DNA of 64,000 nt from Vibrio sp. Hep-1b-8 (GTDB lineage: Bacteria; Pseudomonadota; Gammaproteobacteria; Enterobacterales; Vibrionaceae), in contig NZ_QEWN01000087.1 in the NCBI RefSeq assembly GCF_006124995.1, positions 1 through 64,000 of the forward strand. Reading direction: 5' to 3'. The notes under the pieces were generated by a model, which ran no database searches, was not told where the DNA came from, and worked only from the letters and a program-made list of their open reading frames with translations. Of this stretch, positions 34,499-44,128 are shown one piece after another (position 1 is the stretch's first letter; each line of letters opens with the position of its first letter). The position numbers and the translations under genes are program-made.

Positions 34499-34875
34499 CT
34501 TTCTAATATCACTGTCGCCACGGCATAGTGGCGCTCATCGGAGATGGACAGGTGGATATGCTCCACCTGTTTTTTTTGTGCCATTTCTAAAGCTTTGCCA
34601 CTTAATGTCAGCACTGGTTTACCTAACGCATCGTTGGTAATTTCAAAGTCTTGAAAGCTAACCCCCAACGCGATGCCAGTTCCTAGCGCCTTTGAAGCTG
34701 CTTCTTTAGCCGCAAAACGCTTAGCTAAAAAACGTCCTTGCTGCTTCAGTCCTGTAAACTTTGCGAGTTCATTGACGGTGAGAATGCGTTTAGCAAAGGG
34801 CTCACCGCTACGGGTGAGCGCCTTCTCTACTCGTTCTATTTCAGAAATATCCGTCCCTAAGCCAACAATTGCCAT
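34495..34875 (-). CDS. acpS: Holo-[acyl-carrier-protein] synthase
   Basis: Transfers phosphopantetheine from CoA to the acyl carrier protein. 126 residues with both family motifs: [13 protein letters not shown] (metal-binding D9) and [15 protein letters not shown]. Only 3 nt separate it from pdxJ, with which it is cotranscribed. The stop codon is the complement of the CTAG that also ends barA, and near its 3' end the coding strand accommodates, on the opposite strand, a complete terminator for barA; that stretch encodes QKKQVEHI. Confidence 0.97.
   Translation of the reverse strand: MAIVGLGTDISEIERVEKALTRSGEPFAKRILTVNELAKFTGLKQQGRFLAKRFAAKEAASKALGTGIALGVSFQDFEITNDALGKPVLTLSGKALEMAQKKQVEHIHLSISDERHYAVATVILES
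34548..34577 (+). terminator. barA terminator inside acpS coding sequence
   Basis: On the plus strand ACAGGTGGA (34548-34556) pairs perfectly with TCCACCTGT (34562-34570) around TATGC and is followed by T7 (eight T including the stem end). It starts 50 bp past the barA stop and lies wholly within acpS. Confidence 0.85.
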
Positions 34876-34878
34876 AAC

Positions 34879-35610
34879 TTAACGACGCGCTGCAACCATT
34901 AGCGCTTTCATATCAGCAACGGCTTTGTGAAGACCATCAAACACCGCACGACCAATAATTGAATGGCCAATGTTAAGCTCATAAATTTCAGGGATAGCAG
35001 CAATCGGTGCGACGTTGTGGTAAGTCAGGCCATGTCCAGCATTCACTGCAATACCAAGATCGTTCGCGTAGCTTGCGCCAGCAGCGATTTTTTTCAGCTC
35101 ATCTTGCTGATCTTCTTCACTCTCTGCATCAGCGTAGTGACCAGTATGAAGCTCAATGAATGGCGCTCCACATGCTTTTGCTGCATCGATCTGTTCACGG
35201 TCTGCATCGATAAATAGCGATACCTTAATACCCGCTTCAGTCAGTTTTTGTGTCGCGTTTTTAACTTTCTCTAGCTGACCAACAACATCTAGACCGCCTT
35301 CAGTGGTCAATTCTTCACGTTTTTCAGGTACCAGACACACGTATTCAGGCTTAGTTTTTAGCGCGATCTCTACCATTTCGTCAGTCACAGCCATCTCTAG
35401 GTTCATACGCGTTTGAAGCGTTTCACGTAGGATACGTACATCACGATCATTGATATGACGACGGTCTTCACGTAGGTGGATGGTAATACCATCAGCGCCA
35501 GCTCGCTCCGCGACTTCCGCAGCATGTACAGGATCTGGATACTTTGTACCTCGCGCGTTACGCAAAGTCGCAATATGATCGATATTAACACCTAGATAGA
35601 TTGAGCTCAT
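34879..35610 (-). CDS. pdxJ: Pyridoxine 5'-phosphate synthase
   Basis: Final step of the DXP-dependent vitamin B6 pathway, condensing 3-amino-1-hydroxyacetone phosphate with deoxyxylulose phosphate. 243 residues with the start [20 protein letters not shown], the HLREDRRHI helix and the [11 protein letters not shown] and [12 protein letters not shown] loops of the TIM barrel. The ATG at 35610 is chosen for GGAG upstream and for the family N-terminus; the longer frame adds 12 unsupported residues. Lies between recO and acpS, as in E. coli. Confidence 0.98.
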   Translation of the reverse strand: MSSIYLGVNIDHIATLRNARGTKYPDPVHAAEVAERAGADGITIHLREDRRHINDRDVRILRETLQTRMNLEMAVTDEMVEIALKTKPEYVCLVPEKREELTTEGGLDVVGQLEKVKNATQKLTEAGIKVSLFIDADREQIDAAKACGAPFIELHTGHYADAESEEDQQDELKKIAAGASYANDLGIAVNAGHGLTYHNVAPIAAIPEIYELNIGHSIIGRAVFDGLHKAVADMKALMVAARR

Positions 35611-35653
35611 TTTCCAATACTCCGTGCTTAATACCCAGCCCATCAATCGTCTA

Positions 35654-36382
35654 TCAATTAATGTTCTTGGTATAGGGAACCTTTGCTCTGGATAAAAACA
35701 GTTCCCGGCTTTTTAATGGTTTGCCGCCAAGATACGGCTTTAAGGCTATGCGTGTAAAGCGTTTTGCCGCTTTAAGTTGTTCTTTTGTGGTGAATCTACG
35801 CTCACTAATCGCGATAAGCTCACTGCCGTAAAACGTTAGGTTATCTTTGCGTACCGAAGCGATGAAACCTTTCTGCTCTCGGTAACGGTAAGTCATTGCC
35901 GGTTCAACGGGTTCACCCGTACCCGCGCAGTGCATAAAATCGACGCCATAGCCCATTGCTGACAACATAGCGAGTTCAAATCGTCTCAGGGCCGGCTCTG
36001 GATTTTCACACTGCGCCAATTCCGTCAGGGCATGTAAATAATCGTGAAACAGCGCAGGCATTGGAACTTCCGCCATCAAAATTCGACCGACAAGCTCATT
36101 GACATACATAGCCGAATAAAGGGAGATCCCCGACAGTGGTAATCCGAGACTAATTGGCTCAGCCTGACGTAACGTTTTCATCGAACCATTGCCTGACCAC
36201 TTGAGCAATAAAGGCGTAAATGGCTGCAAAGCCCCTTTCAGGTTAGAACGTTTACTACGTGCACCTTTAGACATCAAGGTAATACGGCCATATTCCTCAC
36301 TAAAGACATCAAGGATTAAGCTTGATTCGCTGTAAGGGCGACGGTGTAAAACAAAGCAACGCTGTAAGCCATCAGAAGACAT
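35654..36382 (-). CDS. recO: DNA repair protein RecO
   Basis: Recombination mediator that with RecR loads RecA at gaps. 242 residues: N-terminal OB fold ([20 protein letters not shown]), then a helical C-terminal half with [14 protein letters not shown]. The zinc cysteines of some RecO proteins are absent (only one Cys remains near MHCAGTGE), as in other gammaproteobacteria. The ribosome-binding site is weak. A terminator separates it from era, so it may start a separate recO-pdxJ-acpS transcript. Confidence 0.96.
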   Translation of the reverse strand: MSSDGLQRCFVLHRRPYSESSLILDVFSEEYGRITLMSKGARSKRSNLKGALQPFTPLLLKWSGNGSMKTLRQAEPISLGLPLSGISLYSAMYVNELVGRILMAEVPMPALFHDYLHALTELAQCENPEPALRRFELAMLSAMGYGVDFMHCAGTGEPVEPAMTYRYREQKGFIASVRKDNLTFYGSELIAISERRFTTKEQLKAAKRFTRIALKPYLGGKPLKSRELFLSRAKVPYTKNIN

Positions 36383-36406
36383 AGAATCTGCCAGATTAGT
36401 GTTACA

Positions 36407-36433
36407 TAAAAAAGAAGGAGCCAGTGGCTCCTT
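36407..36433 (-). terminator. Terminator between era and recO
   Basis: An 8-bp perfect stem (36415-36422 with 36426-36433), loop of 3, followed by CTTTTTT on the minus strand. Confidence 0.85.
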
Positions 36434-36473
36434 ATTTCGTATTCTACGGAGCGAAGCTCAAGCCTCGCACTCG

Positions 36474-37451
36474 TTAAAGGTCATCGATGTAGCCGAGTGA
36501 ACGAAGAGCGCGCTCATCATCCGCCCAGCCAGATTTCACCTTAACCCAAGTTTCAAGGTAAACCTTGCGACCAAATAACTCTTCCATATCCAGACGCGCT
36601 TCACGGCCGATCGTTTTGATCTTTTCGCCGCCTTTACCAATTACCATTTTCTTCTGGCCGCTGCGTTCAACCAAAATCAAAGCGTTAATGTGGAATCCGT
36701 CTGTTTCTGGGTTGTAGTCAAAGCGTTCAATTTCAACGGTAACAGAGTAAGGAAGCTCTTCACCCGTAAAACGCATCAACTTTTCGCGAACAATCTCTGA
36801 CGCCATAAAGCGTTGAGAACGGTCAGTGACATACTCTTCAGGAAAGTGGTGTGTCGCCTTCGGCAAGTGCTCACGAACATGTTTACGCAACACATCAATG
36901 TTTTTGCCATGCTTCGCCGAGATAGGCACCACATCAACAAAGTCCATGCGCTTAGACATTTCCATCATATGCAGCATGACGTCATTGCGGTCTTGTACAT
37001 TGTCAACTTTGTTGACACACAGTACCACTGGGAAGTTAGACTTTTGCAGTTTGGTCAACACCATTTCATCGTCACTAGTCCAGTGCGTGCCATCAACCAA
37101 GAAAAAGACTAGGTTAACATCACTGAGTGAAGAGTTAGCTGCACGGTTCATCAAACGGTTAATCGCACGCTTCTCTTCAATATGCAGACCCGGAGTATCG
37201 ACATAAATAGCTTGGTAGTCGCCTTCGGTATCAACGCCCATAATACGGTGCCGAGTCGTCTGAGGTTTACGTGAAGTAATCGAAATCTTCTGACCTAGGA
37301 TACGGTTAAGAAGTGTTGATTTACCCACGTTTGGACGACCTACAATCGCCACAAAGCCACAGTGTTGATTGTCTGGCGAACTTGTCTGTTCATTGCTCGA
37401 TGAGAAAAACGCATCGATATCAAATTCGTTGTTGTCTGTTGAATCAGTCAT
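36474..37451 (-). CDS. era: GTPase Era
   Basis: Essential GTPase in 30S subunit maturation. 325 residues. G motifs: GRPNVGKS (G1), DTPG (G3), NKVD (G4); the C-terminal KH domain contains [14 protein letters not shown] and binds the 3' end of 16S rRNA. The N-terminus carries about 30 extra Ser/Asn/Asp-rich residues compared with E. coli Era (301), likely disordered. It overlaps the end of rnc by 8 bp, the conserved rnc-era coupling. Confidence 0.98.
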   Translation of the reverse strand: MTDSTDNNEFDIDAFFSSSNEQTSSPDNQHCGFVAIVGRPNVGKSTLLNRILGQKISITSRKPQTTRHRIMGVDTEGDYQAIYVDTPGLHIEEKRAINRLMNRAANSSLSDVNLVFFLVDGTHWTSDDEMVLTKLQKSNFPVVLCVNKVDNVQDRNDVMLHMMEMSKRMDFVDVVPISAKHGKNIDVLRKHVREHLPKATHHFPEEYVTDRSQRFMASEIVREKLMRFTGEELPYSVTVEIERFDYNPETDGFHINALILVERSGQKKMVIGKGGEKIKTIGREARLDMEELFGRKVYLETWVKVKSGWADDERALRSLGYIDDL

Positions 37452-38121
37452 TGGTCAGTTGCTCTAGTGCTAATTCAGCAGCCGCTTGTTCTGCCTTGCG
37501 GCGGCTGGTGCCTTTACCAATAACAGGTTGTCCAATACCTGCTACATCACACGAAACCGTAAACTCTTGGTTATGTGCTTCACCTTTAATATTAGTCACT
37601 GTGTAAGCAGGTAGAGGTTTTCTTCGACCCTGAAGAAACTCTTGTAGGCGAGTTTTAGGATCTTTTTGTGAAACCCCTGGCTTAATCGCATCAAGACGAG
37701 TTTTGTACCAACTCAATATGATGCCACGCACGACTTCGATATCACTATCTAAGTAGATACCACCAATGATCGCTTCTACAGCGTCAGCAAGGATTGAATC
37801 ACGACGAAAGCCGCCGCTCTTTAATTCACCTGGACCTAATTTTAAGTGATCTCCTAGTTCGAATTCACGACCTAGCTCCGCGAGTGTATTGCCACGCACT
37901 AAGGTGGCACGCATGCGGCTCATGTCCCCTTCATTCACTTTTGGGAAACGATGGTAAAGATCATCAGCAATGACAAAACTTAAAATTGAATCGCCCAGAA
38001 ACTCAAGACGCTCATTGTGTTTTCCATTAGCACTGCGATGTGTCAGTGCTAAGCTGATTAGCTCGGCATCATTAAATTGATAGCCGAGCTTTTTCTCTAG
38101 TTTTGCAATAGGAGAATTCAT
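37444..38121 (-). CDS. rnc: Ribonuclease III
   Basis: Double-strand-specific endoribonuclease for rRNA and mRNA processing. 225 residues: catalytic signature [17 protein letters not shown] and the second acidic cluster [14 protein letters not shown], then a double-stranded RNA-binding domain ([29 protein letters not shown]). GAGAGAG precedes the ATG. It lies between lepB and era, the usual operon. Confidence 0.98.
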   Translation of the reverse strand: MNSPIAKLEKKLGYQFNDAELISLALTHRSANGKHNERLEFLGDSILSFVIADDLYHRFPKVNEGDMSRMRATLVRGNTLAELGREFELGDHLKLGPGELKSGGFRRDSILADAVEAIIGGIYLDSDIEVVRGIILSWYKTRLDAIKPGVSQKDPKTRLQEFLQGRRKPLPAYTVTNIKGEAHNQEFTVSCDVAGIGQPVIGKGTSRRKAEQAAAELALEQLTND

Positions 38122-38138
38122 GCTCTCTCATTCATAAT

Positions 38139-39035
38139 TTAGTTAATACCACCGATGCGGTTAAACCTAACACCAGTTGGAATCCAAGAAGGTAAGACAC
38201 TATCTGCATCGCGTTCGAATTCGAAGCTAATCCAAATAGCAACAGCTTTACCCACTAGGTTGGCTTCTGGGACAAAGCCCCAGTAGCGGCTATCAGCACT
38301 GTTGTCACGGTTATCCCCCATCACAAAGTACTGACCTTCTGGAACCACCCACTCACTCACACCGTTGCGAGGTTGATACAATTCAACTCGGTCACGACGC
38401 AGTGGGTTAACCAAAATCTGATGACCCACTTCACCCAACTTTTCATCCAATTGAATCAATGGGATGCCATTTTGAATGAACTGGCTCTCTTCTACATTAG
38501 ACAGTTTGACTGGCTGACAACTGGTCTCACCTGAAGACTGAATGCAGATTTCTTTCTTGCTGTTGTAGCGAACCGTATCTCCCGGAAGGCCTACAACACG
38601 CTTGATGTAATCGATATTTGGCTGAGGTGGGTACTTAAATACTACAATGTCACCACGCTCAGGCTTGCCTGTTTCGACTAACTGAGTGCGCCATACTGGA
38701 TCTTTCAGACCATAGGCGTATTTTTCAACCAGGATAAAATCGCCCACCAGCAGGGTTGGCATCATCGAGCCTGATGGAATTTGAAAAGGTTCATAGATAA
38801 ATGAGCGCAATACAAGGACAGCAGCAATAACTGGAAAAATAGAGACGCTATTCTCTACCCACCAAGGCTGAGTCTGCACTTTTGCTAGAACGGCTGCATC
38901 CAAACCATTGGTTTGAGCTTCAACTTCAGCCAGTTTTTCTTGACGCTTTTTAGCAAAAACGAGCTTTTCCAGAACCCAGACAACGCCCGTTACTAAAGTA
39001 ACGATCACTAGGATGAGTGAAAATGTATTCGCCAT
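38139..39035 (-). CDS. lepB: Signal peptidase I
   Basis: Cleaves signal peptides of exported proteins at the periplasmic face of the inner membrane. 298 residues: two N-terminal transmembrane helices (about 4-27 and 64-80), nucleophile Ser90 in QIPSGSMMP, general-base Lys near 145 in DYIKRVVGLPGD, and GDNRDNSADSRYWG near the end. AAGGGA precedes the ATG. Sits between lepA and rnc. Confidence 0.98.
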   Translation of the reverse strand: MANTFSLILVIVTLVTGVVWVLEKLVFAKKRQEKLAEVEAQTNGLDAAVLAKVQTQPWWVENSVSIFPVIAAVLVLRSFIYEPFQIPSGSMMPTLLVGDFILVEKYAYGLKDPVWRTQLVETGKPERGDIVVFKYPPQPNIDYIKRVVGLPGDTVRYNSKKEICIQSSGETSCQPVKLSNVEESQFIQNGIPLIQLDEKLGEVGHQILVNPLRRDRVELYQPRNGVSEWVVPEGQYFVMGDNRDNSADSRYWGFVPEANLVGKAVAIWISFEFERDADSVLPSWIPTGVRFNRIGGIN

Positions 39036-39180
39036 TGACTTCCCTTATCTCAAAAATACGAAAGTGAAAGAGCAGAACTCTTCCACTTACCAATTAAATT
39101 TGTTTCTAGTAATCCCATCAATAGTTGTTGCTACAGCCAGACTGAAAGCAACAACGCTGTGGTGCCAAATATGGCAGGGA

Positions 39181-40974
39181 TTAGTCTTTACCTACGTGCA
39201 GAATTGCAAGGAATGCTTCTTGAGGCAGTTCAACGTTACCGATCTGCTTCATACGTTTCTTACCTTCTTTCTGCTTCTTCAGTAGCTTCTTCTTACGGCT
39301 CACGTCACCGCCGTAACATTTCGCGATTACGTTCTTACGCAACTGTTTAACCGTTGAACGAGCGATAATGTGGTTACCGATAGCAGCCTGAATCGCGATA
39401 TCAAACATCTGACGAGGGATGAACTCTTTCATCTTCTCAACTAGCTGACGACCACGAGTCTGAGATTGATCTTTGTGAGTGATCATTGCCAAGGCATCAA
39501 CAGTGTCACCGTTCAGAAGTACATCAACACGTACCATGTTAGACGCTTCAAAACGCTGGAAGTTGTAATCAAGTGATGCATAACCACGAGACGTTGATTT
39601 CAGACGGTCAAAGAAATCAAGTACCACTTCTGCCATTGGAATATCGTAAGTCACCGCAACCTGGTTACCGTGGTAAACCATATCTACCTGAACGCCACGC
39701 TTCTCAACACACAGAGTAATAACGTTACCCAGGTACTCAGAAGGAACAAGAATGTTACAGCGAGCGATAGGCTCACGGATCTCTTCGATATCGTTCACTG
39801 CAGGTAGCTTAGCCGGGCTATCTACATACAGAAGGTTACCGTTGGTCTCTTCAACTTCGTAAACTACGGTTGGAGCTGTGGTAATCAGGTCAAGGTCGTA
39901 TTCACGCTCCAGACGCTCCTGAATGATCTCCATGTGTAGCATGCCTAGGAAGCCACAACGGAAACCAAAGCCAAGAGCAGCAGAGTTCTCTGGTTCATAG
40001 AACAGAGAGGCGTCATTTAGACTTAACTTGCCTAGTGCATCACGGAAGTTTTCATAATCATCAGATGATACAGGGAATAGACCGGCATAAACCTGAGGTT
40101 TTACTTTCTTAAAGCCCGGTAGCGGTGCATCACAACCATGTTTAGCCAGTGTGAGCGTATCACCTACCGGAGCACCTAGAATATCTTTGATGCCACAAAC
40201 CACCCAGCCCACTTCACCCGTACTTAGTGAATTTGTATCGACCTGTTTCGGTGTGAAGATACCTAGACGATCAACTCCCCACACTTGGCCTGTACTCATT
40301 ACCTTAATTTTTTCGTTTTTCTTCAACTGGCCATTCTTAATACGAACCAAAGAAACAACACCAAGGTAGTTGTCAAACCAAGAGTCAATGATTAGAGCTT
40401 GAAGTGGCCCATCTGGATCACCTTCTGGTGCAGGAATCGCAGAGACAATGTTTTCAAGCACATCATCCACACCAAGGCCTGTTTTTGCACTACAACGCGT
40501 CGCTTCCATCGCATCAATGCCTACGATTTCTTCGATCTCTTCAGCAACACGCTCAGGATCGGCAGCAGGAAGGTCGATCTTGTTTAAGATTGGCACAACC
40601 TCAAGATCCATCTCGATCGCCGTATAACAGTTAGCAAGAGTTTGAGCTTCTACCCCCTGACCCGCATCAACAACCAGTAGCGCACCTTCACAAGCGGCTA
40701 AAGAACGGGATACTTCGTAGGCGAAGTCAACGTGTCCCGGAGTATCGATGAAGTTCAACTGATACGTTTCACCATCTTTAGCGGTGTAGTTTAGCGTCAC
40801 ACTCTGTGATTTGATGGTGATACCACGCTCACGCTCTAGATCCATGGAGTCCAGAACCTGTGCGGCCATTTCACGGTCGCTTAAACCACCACATACTTGG
40901 ATTAAACGGTCTGATAGGGTCGACTTACCATGGTCGATGTGGGCGATAATCGAAAAGTTACGAATGTGCTTCAT
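39181..40974 (-). CDS. lepA: Elongation factor 4 (LepA)
   Basis: Ribosome-binding GTPase implicated in translation initiation and 30S maturation. 597 residues: G domain with [17 protein letters not shown] and NKIDLP; EF-G-like domains II, III and V; and the LepA-specific C-terminal domain ending in [10 protein letters not shown] and a basic stretch RKKKLLKKQ. The ribosome-binding site is weak. First gene of lepA-lepB-rnc-era, with a 145-bp gap to lepB. Confidence 0.98.
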   Translation of the reverse strand: MKHIRNFSIIAHIDHGKSTLSDRLIQVCGGLSDREMAAQVLDSMDLERERGITIKSQSVTLNYTAKDGETYQLNFIDTPGHVDFAYEVSRSLAACEGALLVVDAGQGVEAQTLANCYTAIEMDLEVVPILNKIDLPAADPERVAEEIEEIVGIDAMEATRCSAKTGLGVDDVLENIVSAIPAPEGDPDGPLQALIIDSWFDNYLGVVSLVRIKNGQLKKNEKIKVMSTGQVWGVDRLGIFTPKQVDTNSLSTGEVGWVVCGIKDILGAPVGDTLTLAKHGCDAPLPGFKKVKPQVYAGLFPVSSDDYENFRDALGKLSLNDASLFYEPENSAALGFGFRCGFLGMLHMEIIQERLEREYDLDLITTAPTVVYEVEETNGNLLYVDSPAKLPAVNDIEEIREPIARCNILVPSEYLGNVITLCVEKRGVQVDMVYHGNQVAVTYDIPMAEVVLDFFDRLKSTSRGYASLDYNFQRFEASNMVRVDVLLNGDTVDALAMITHKDQSQTRGRQLVEKMKEFIPRQMFDIAIQAAIGNHIIARSTVKQLRKNVIAKCYGGDVSRKKKLLKKQKEGKKRMKQIGNVELPQEAFLAILHVGKD

Positions 40975-41010
40975 GATTTGGGGTGACTAAACTCTTATAA
41001 ATGGGGACAA

Positions 41011-41033
41011 GAAAGCCGTCTTGTGACGGCATT
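41011..41033 (-). terminator. Terminator after rseC
   Basis: A GCCGTC/GACGGC stem (41015-41020 with 41025-41030) extended by AAA/TTT pairs and followed by CTTGT on the minus strand. A modest terminator ending the rpoE operon. Confidence 0.55.
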
Positions 41034-41077
41034 TCAATCAAGTTGGCAGATTCTACCCAATTTCTAGCCGCTTCGCA

Positions 41078-41548
41078 CTAGCTAATTGGCTCACCTAATA
41101 CCCTTAATAATATGACTTGCTGCGAAGATTGCTGCTCTAATCTGAAAGATAATCTTTTTGCTAGATAAATCCCTCCAACCGTTGCAAGAGCCGAAGTGAG
41201 GATGACTACCCCCTCTCCGAGAGAAAACGCAGGGGCAATCCACCATTGAGCGACCAAGGCGCCAATGATCATCGCAAACAGTGGCAAGAGATAAACCAGC
41301 GCTGCGGACTGCAATACGCTTTTTTCAGGCAAACCGATTTCCACCACTTGCCCTTTCTCAACTCGCTTATCTGTCACTAGATGCCAGTGGAGCGATTTTT
41401 TCCCCACGGCTTTAGATACAATGCCCGTCCCACAGCTCTTCTGAGATGAACAGCTACTGCAGCTCGTCTGCTGTTCGCAACTTAGCTCGACATCAAATCC
41501 CGATGCCAGCTCTGTCACCTCAGAAACTGTTGCCAATGCGGTCATCAT
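41078..41548 (-). CDS. rseC: SoxR-reducing system / sigma-E factor regulatory protein RseC
   Basis: 156-residue inner-membrane protein. The cytoplasmic N-terminal part contains four cysteines in C24-x5-C30-x2-C33-x5-C39, which may bind an iron-sulfur cluster; two transmembrane helices follow at about 81-103 and 110-130. RseC has a minor role in sigma-E control and is needed for SoxR reduction in E. coli. It overlaps the rseB stop by 4 bp. Start is either of two tandem ATGs. Confidence 0.95.
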   Translation of the reverse strand: MMTALATVSEVTELASGFDVELSCEQQTSCSSCSSQKSCGTGIVSKAVGKKSLHWHLVTDKRVEKGQVVEIGLPEKSVLQSAALVYLLPLFAMIIGALVAQWWIAPAFSLGEGVVILTSALATVGGIYLAKRLSFRLEQQSSQQVILLRVLGEPIS

Positions 41549-42510
41549 TGGGTGGTACTCTCACTCTTTACAAACGTCACTGACAGAGCAATACGTTTGG
41601 CAGTAGCAGGGGGGATATCACCGATAACAGAGATTTCGTACTCGCCGCGAACAAAGCTATGCAGCGTTCTGCGACCTTGTCTCACTAGCTGTCCTTTAAG
41701 CGACAAGTCATCACTATCCGAGATATAGATAGAAAAATTAAATAAGCCATCACTGTACATTTGGCTTTCGACCATGCGGTCGGTATTGTTCATTCGATAA
41801 CGATTGAGCTCTTTCGGCTCGAAACCATTAGGGATCCAACCAACCGTCCAATATGAACTGCTCACCTGACCTTTAGGCAAAGAGAGAACTTCTGGCAATT
41901 TGACCTGATTCAGTCCACTCATCGCCTGTCCAATCTGATCGTTAACACTAAATGAGATGGTTCGGTACTGCTCTAACACTTCACCATCTCGATCAACCAG
42001 ATCAGCCCGTAAAGGTAATTTGCTTTTTTCATCTACCCACAGCACATACGAGTAACGCTGCCCATCTTTAGGTACAACACGTAACACCTGACATGCGGTA
42101 CCCGCTTCGCGCGCGCGTCCGACAGGAATAAAGTCGTAAAACCCTTTCAACTTATCAACATTGGCATTGAGCATAGGGATGGTTGGTGCAACCAAGTTAC
42201 CGGATTCAATCGTAAAAGGTTCGACGCCAGGTTCGATGTAACTCACTTCATCACCACGTCGAATAACCTCTCTTACTGGGCCACTCAAGTAAAGTAGATG
42301 AGCAAGTTGCTTACCCTCTGCGCGAGCGTGTCGGTACAGCAGTGGTTCAATGCTATTTTTCTTAATTAAAATATAAGACAGTTCGTAATTTAAATGCTGA
42401 CTTGCCTCGTTCATTTGATGCAACAAAGCCTCTGCAGAATCATCATCTGCAAAGGCCAATGTTGTATTCAAACTGAGCAGTGTCAGCACACTGATCAGAA
42501 TTTTTTTCAT
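41545..42510 (-). CDS. rseB: Sigma-E negative regulator RseB
   Basis: Periplasmic protein that binds RseA and shields it from DegS, and senses mislocalised lipoprotein or LPS. 321 residues: signal peptide with cleavage near TLAFA, a LolA-like N-terminal domain and a smaller C-terminal domain (MucB/RseB fold; VSYIEPGVEPFTIESGN, VSSSYWTVGWIPNGFE). It overlaps rseA by 4 bp and rseC by 4 bp. Confidence 0.97.
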   Translation of the reverse strand: MKKILISVLTLLSLNTTLAFADDDSAEALLHQMNEASQHLNYELSYILIKKNSIEPLLYRHARAEGKQLAHLLYLSGPVREVIRRGDEVSYIEPGVEPFTIESGNLVAPTIPMLNANVDKLKGFYDFIPVGRAREAGTACQVLRVVPKDGQRYSYVLWVDEKSKLPLRADLVDRDGEVLEQYRTISFSVNDQIGQAMSGLNQVKLPEVLSLPKGQVSSSYWTVGWIPNGFEPKELNRYRMNNTDRMVESQMYSDGLFNFSIYISDSDDLSLKGQLVRQGRRTLHSFVRGEYEISVIGDIPPATAKRIALSVTFVKSESTTQ

Positions 42511-43121
42511 TCAACTACCGTTTCAGGATTATCACTGTGCTCAAGGCCGTTGTCACTATTCAAGCGTAACTGTAATTCGTAGTCTTGTAGCATCGCATTA
42601 ATGCGACGACGTTGTTCCTGAACATTTAATTCATTGGTATTCGATTGTTCAAGCGAAGAGCGGGTTAAGCTCACTGGTTCAGCACTTCCAGAGAAAGGAA
42701 TGGTTTGCAGAACAGGTAAAGTTTCCGCTTCTGGAACGCTAGCATCCGAGCCGCTATATTGTTGCACGCCAAGAATAACAACCAACGAGACACAGGCAGC
42801 CATAGCGACCTGACCAAATTGGCTTAACCAAGCAGGCATTTGACGACGAGCTTGTGACGGCGTCGGTTGAGACTCAACACGACGGTGCTGCGCTAACTGA
42901 GTTACTGTTGAGTGCGCTGGTTCATTTTCAAGTGCTAGCGCTACGCTTTCAGCAATGTTCCACTCCGGTTTTTCCGGAGCCTCACCACGCATCACGTCAC
43001 CAATTAAATGATAATTGTGCCATGATTGCAGGCCTTCTTGGTCTTGCTCTAGTTCACTTATCAGAGCTTTATCAACCAACTCTCCATCCATGAGTGCTGA
43101 AAGTTTCTCTTTGTCAGCCAT
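42507..43121 (-). CDS. rseA: Anti-sigma-E factor RseA
   Basis: Single-pass inner-membrane anti-sigma factor. 204 residues: cytoplasmic sigma-binding domain at 1-90 (MADKEKLSALMDGELVDK, WHNYHLIGDVMRGE), one transmembrane helix at about 103-121 (QVAMAACVSLVVILGVQQY), and a periplasmic tail for DegS cleavage and RseB binding. The ATG at 43121 gives the family N-terminus with GGTGA upstream; the longer frame would overlap rpoE. Confidence 0.97.
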   Translation of the reverse strand: MADKEKLSALMDGELVDKALISELEQDQEGLQSWHNYHLIGDVMRGEAPEKPEWNIAESVALALENEPAHSTVTQLAQHRRVESQPTPSQARRQMPAWLSQFGQVAMAACVSLVVILGVQQYSGSDASVPEAETLPVLQTIPFSGSAEPVSLTRSSLEQSNTNELNVQEQRRRINAMLQDYELQLRLNSDNGLEHSDNPETVVE

Positions 43122-43146
43122 TATTTTCACCATTAATGTTACTGGT

Positions 43147-43725
43147 CTAGCGTTGCAAAAGGGGTTGAATTTTCTTTTCAACCGCTTCACGAGCACGGAA
43201 GATACGCGAACGTACCGTTCCTACAGGGCAATCCATAACCGCTGCTATTTCTTCGTAGCTTAAGCCATCGAGCTCGCGCAACGTCACTGCGGTTTTTAAA
43301 TCATCAGGCAGTGCATCAATCGCACTGAAAACAACACGTTTCAATTCATTGGACAACGTTAAGTTCTCAGGGTTCGAAATTTCTTTTAATGCATTACCCG
43401 TTTCGTAATATTCAGCATCTTCAGTATCCACATCTTGTGCAGGGGGTCTTCTGCCCTGTGCGACAAGGTGGTTTTTTGCAGTATTAACGGCAATCCGATA
43501 TAACCAAGTATAGAAGGCACTTTCACCACGAAAGCTTGGTATCGCTCGGTACGCCTTAATAAATGCTTCTTGTGCTACATCGGGAACATCACCAGGATTA
43601 TTCACATAGCGAGAAATAAGATTGCAAACTTTGTTCTGGTACTTAGTCACCAACAAGTTGAATGCTTGCTTATCCCCATTCTGAACTCGCTCAATTAATA
43701 CTTGATCGGTCAGCTGCTCGTTCAT
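43147..43725 (-). CDS. rpoE: Extracytoplasmic stress sigma factor RpoE
   Basis: ECF sigma factor for envelope stress. 192 residues: region 2 (NLISRYVNNPGDVPDVAQEA, YTWLYRIAVNTAKNHL) and region 4 with a helix-turn-helix (LDGLSYEEIAAVMDCPVGTV). Length matches E. coli (191). GGAG is 11 nt before the ATG. Followed by rseA-rseB-rseC; a sigma-E-like promoter upstream suggests autoregulation. Confidence 0.98.
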   Translation of the reverse strand: MNEQLTDQVLIERVQNGDKQAFNLLVTKYQNKVCNLISRYVNNPGDVPDVAQEAFIKAYRAIPSFRGESAFYTWLYRIAVNTAKNHLVAQGRRPPAQDVDTEDAEYYETGNALKEISNPENLTLSNELKRVVFSAIDALPDDLKTAVTLRELDGLSYEEIAAVMDCPVGTVRSRIFRAREAVEKKIQPLLQR

Positions 43726-43824
43726 TCGAGCGGGTACTCCTATTGTTATTCGCCCCTATCTTCTCTGACATGGACATTAATTATGCAAAATGTAGTCTTG
43801 ACACCACTGCTTACTTGAGCACTA

Positions 43825-43852
43825 TTGTGACCTAGCTAATAAAGATAAGTTC
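43825..43852 (-). promoter_or_regulatory. Candidate sigma-E promoter for rpoE
   Basis: On the minus strand GAACTT (43852-43847), a 16-bp spacer and TCACAA (43830-43825) match the sigma-E layout (GAACTT-N16-TCtgA). The site lies about 100 bp before rpoE. The -35 is exact; the -10 is approximate. Confidence 0.55.
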
Positions 43853-43952
43853 AAAAATTCTTCAAACTATTTTTACGCAATGATGCACCAAACTACCTAT
43901 GTTCCAAATTGTGGGGATGTAGGTAAAGAAAAGCAATGCTATTTACGAACAA

Positions 43953-44020
43953 TTGCATTTATGCAAAGCCATTCTTGGAGTGGTACTATAGCGGATTGAC
44001 TCTTTTGTTTTGTGAGTCAA
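43953..44020. promoter_or_regulatory. Two inverted repeats upstream of nadB
   Basis: TTGCAT-TT-ATGCAA (43953-43966) and TTGACTC-N11-GAGTCAA (43996-44002 with 44014-44020) are perfect inverted repeats in the 403-bp rpoE-nadB gap. TACTAT near 43984 could be a -10 for nadB. I cannot name a regulator. Confidence 0.35.
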
Positions 44021-44128
44021 ATATGCAATTCAATGACAGATTTAAGAGCGGGTTCGCTCTGTTGTCTATGCGTTTTTTCGGGAAGGAAGGCGCACAGATA
44101 CAACTTAACTCGGGAATGATAAAGTTTT

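Noticed and set aside
41078-43725. Novel membrane-stress cluster
   Set aside because: It is the well-known rpoE-rseA-rseB-rseC operon in its usual order.
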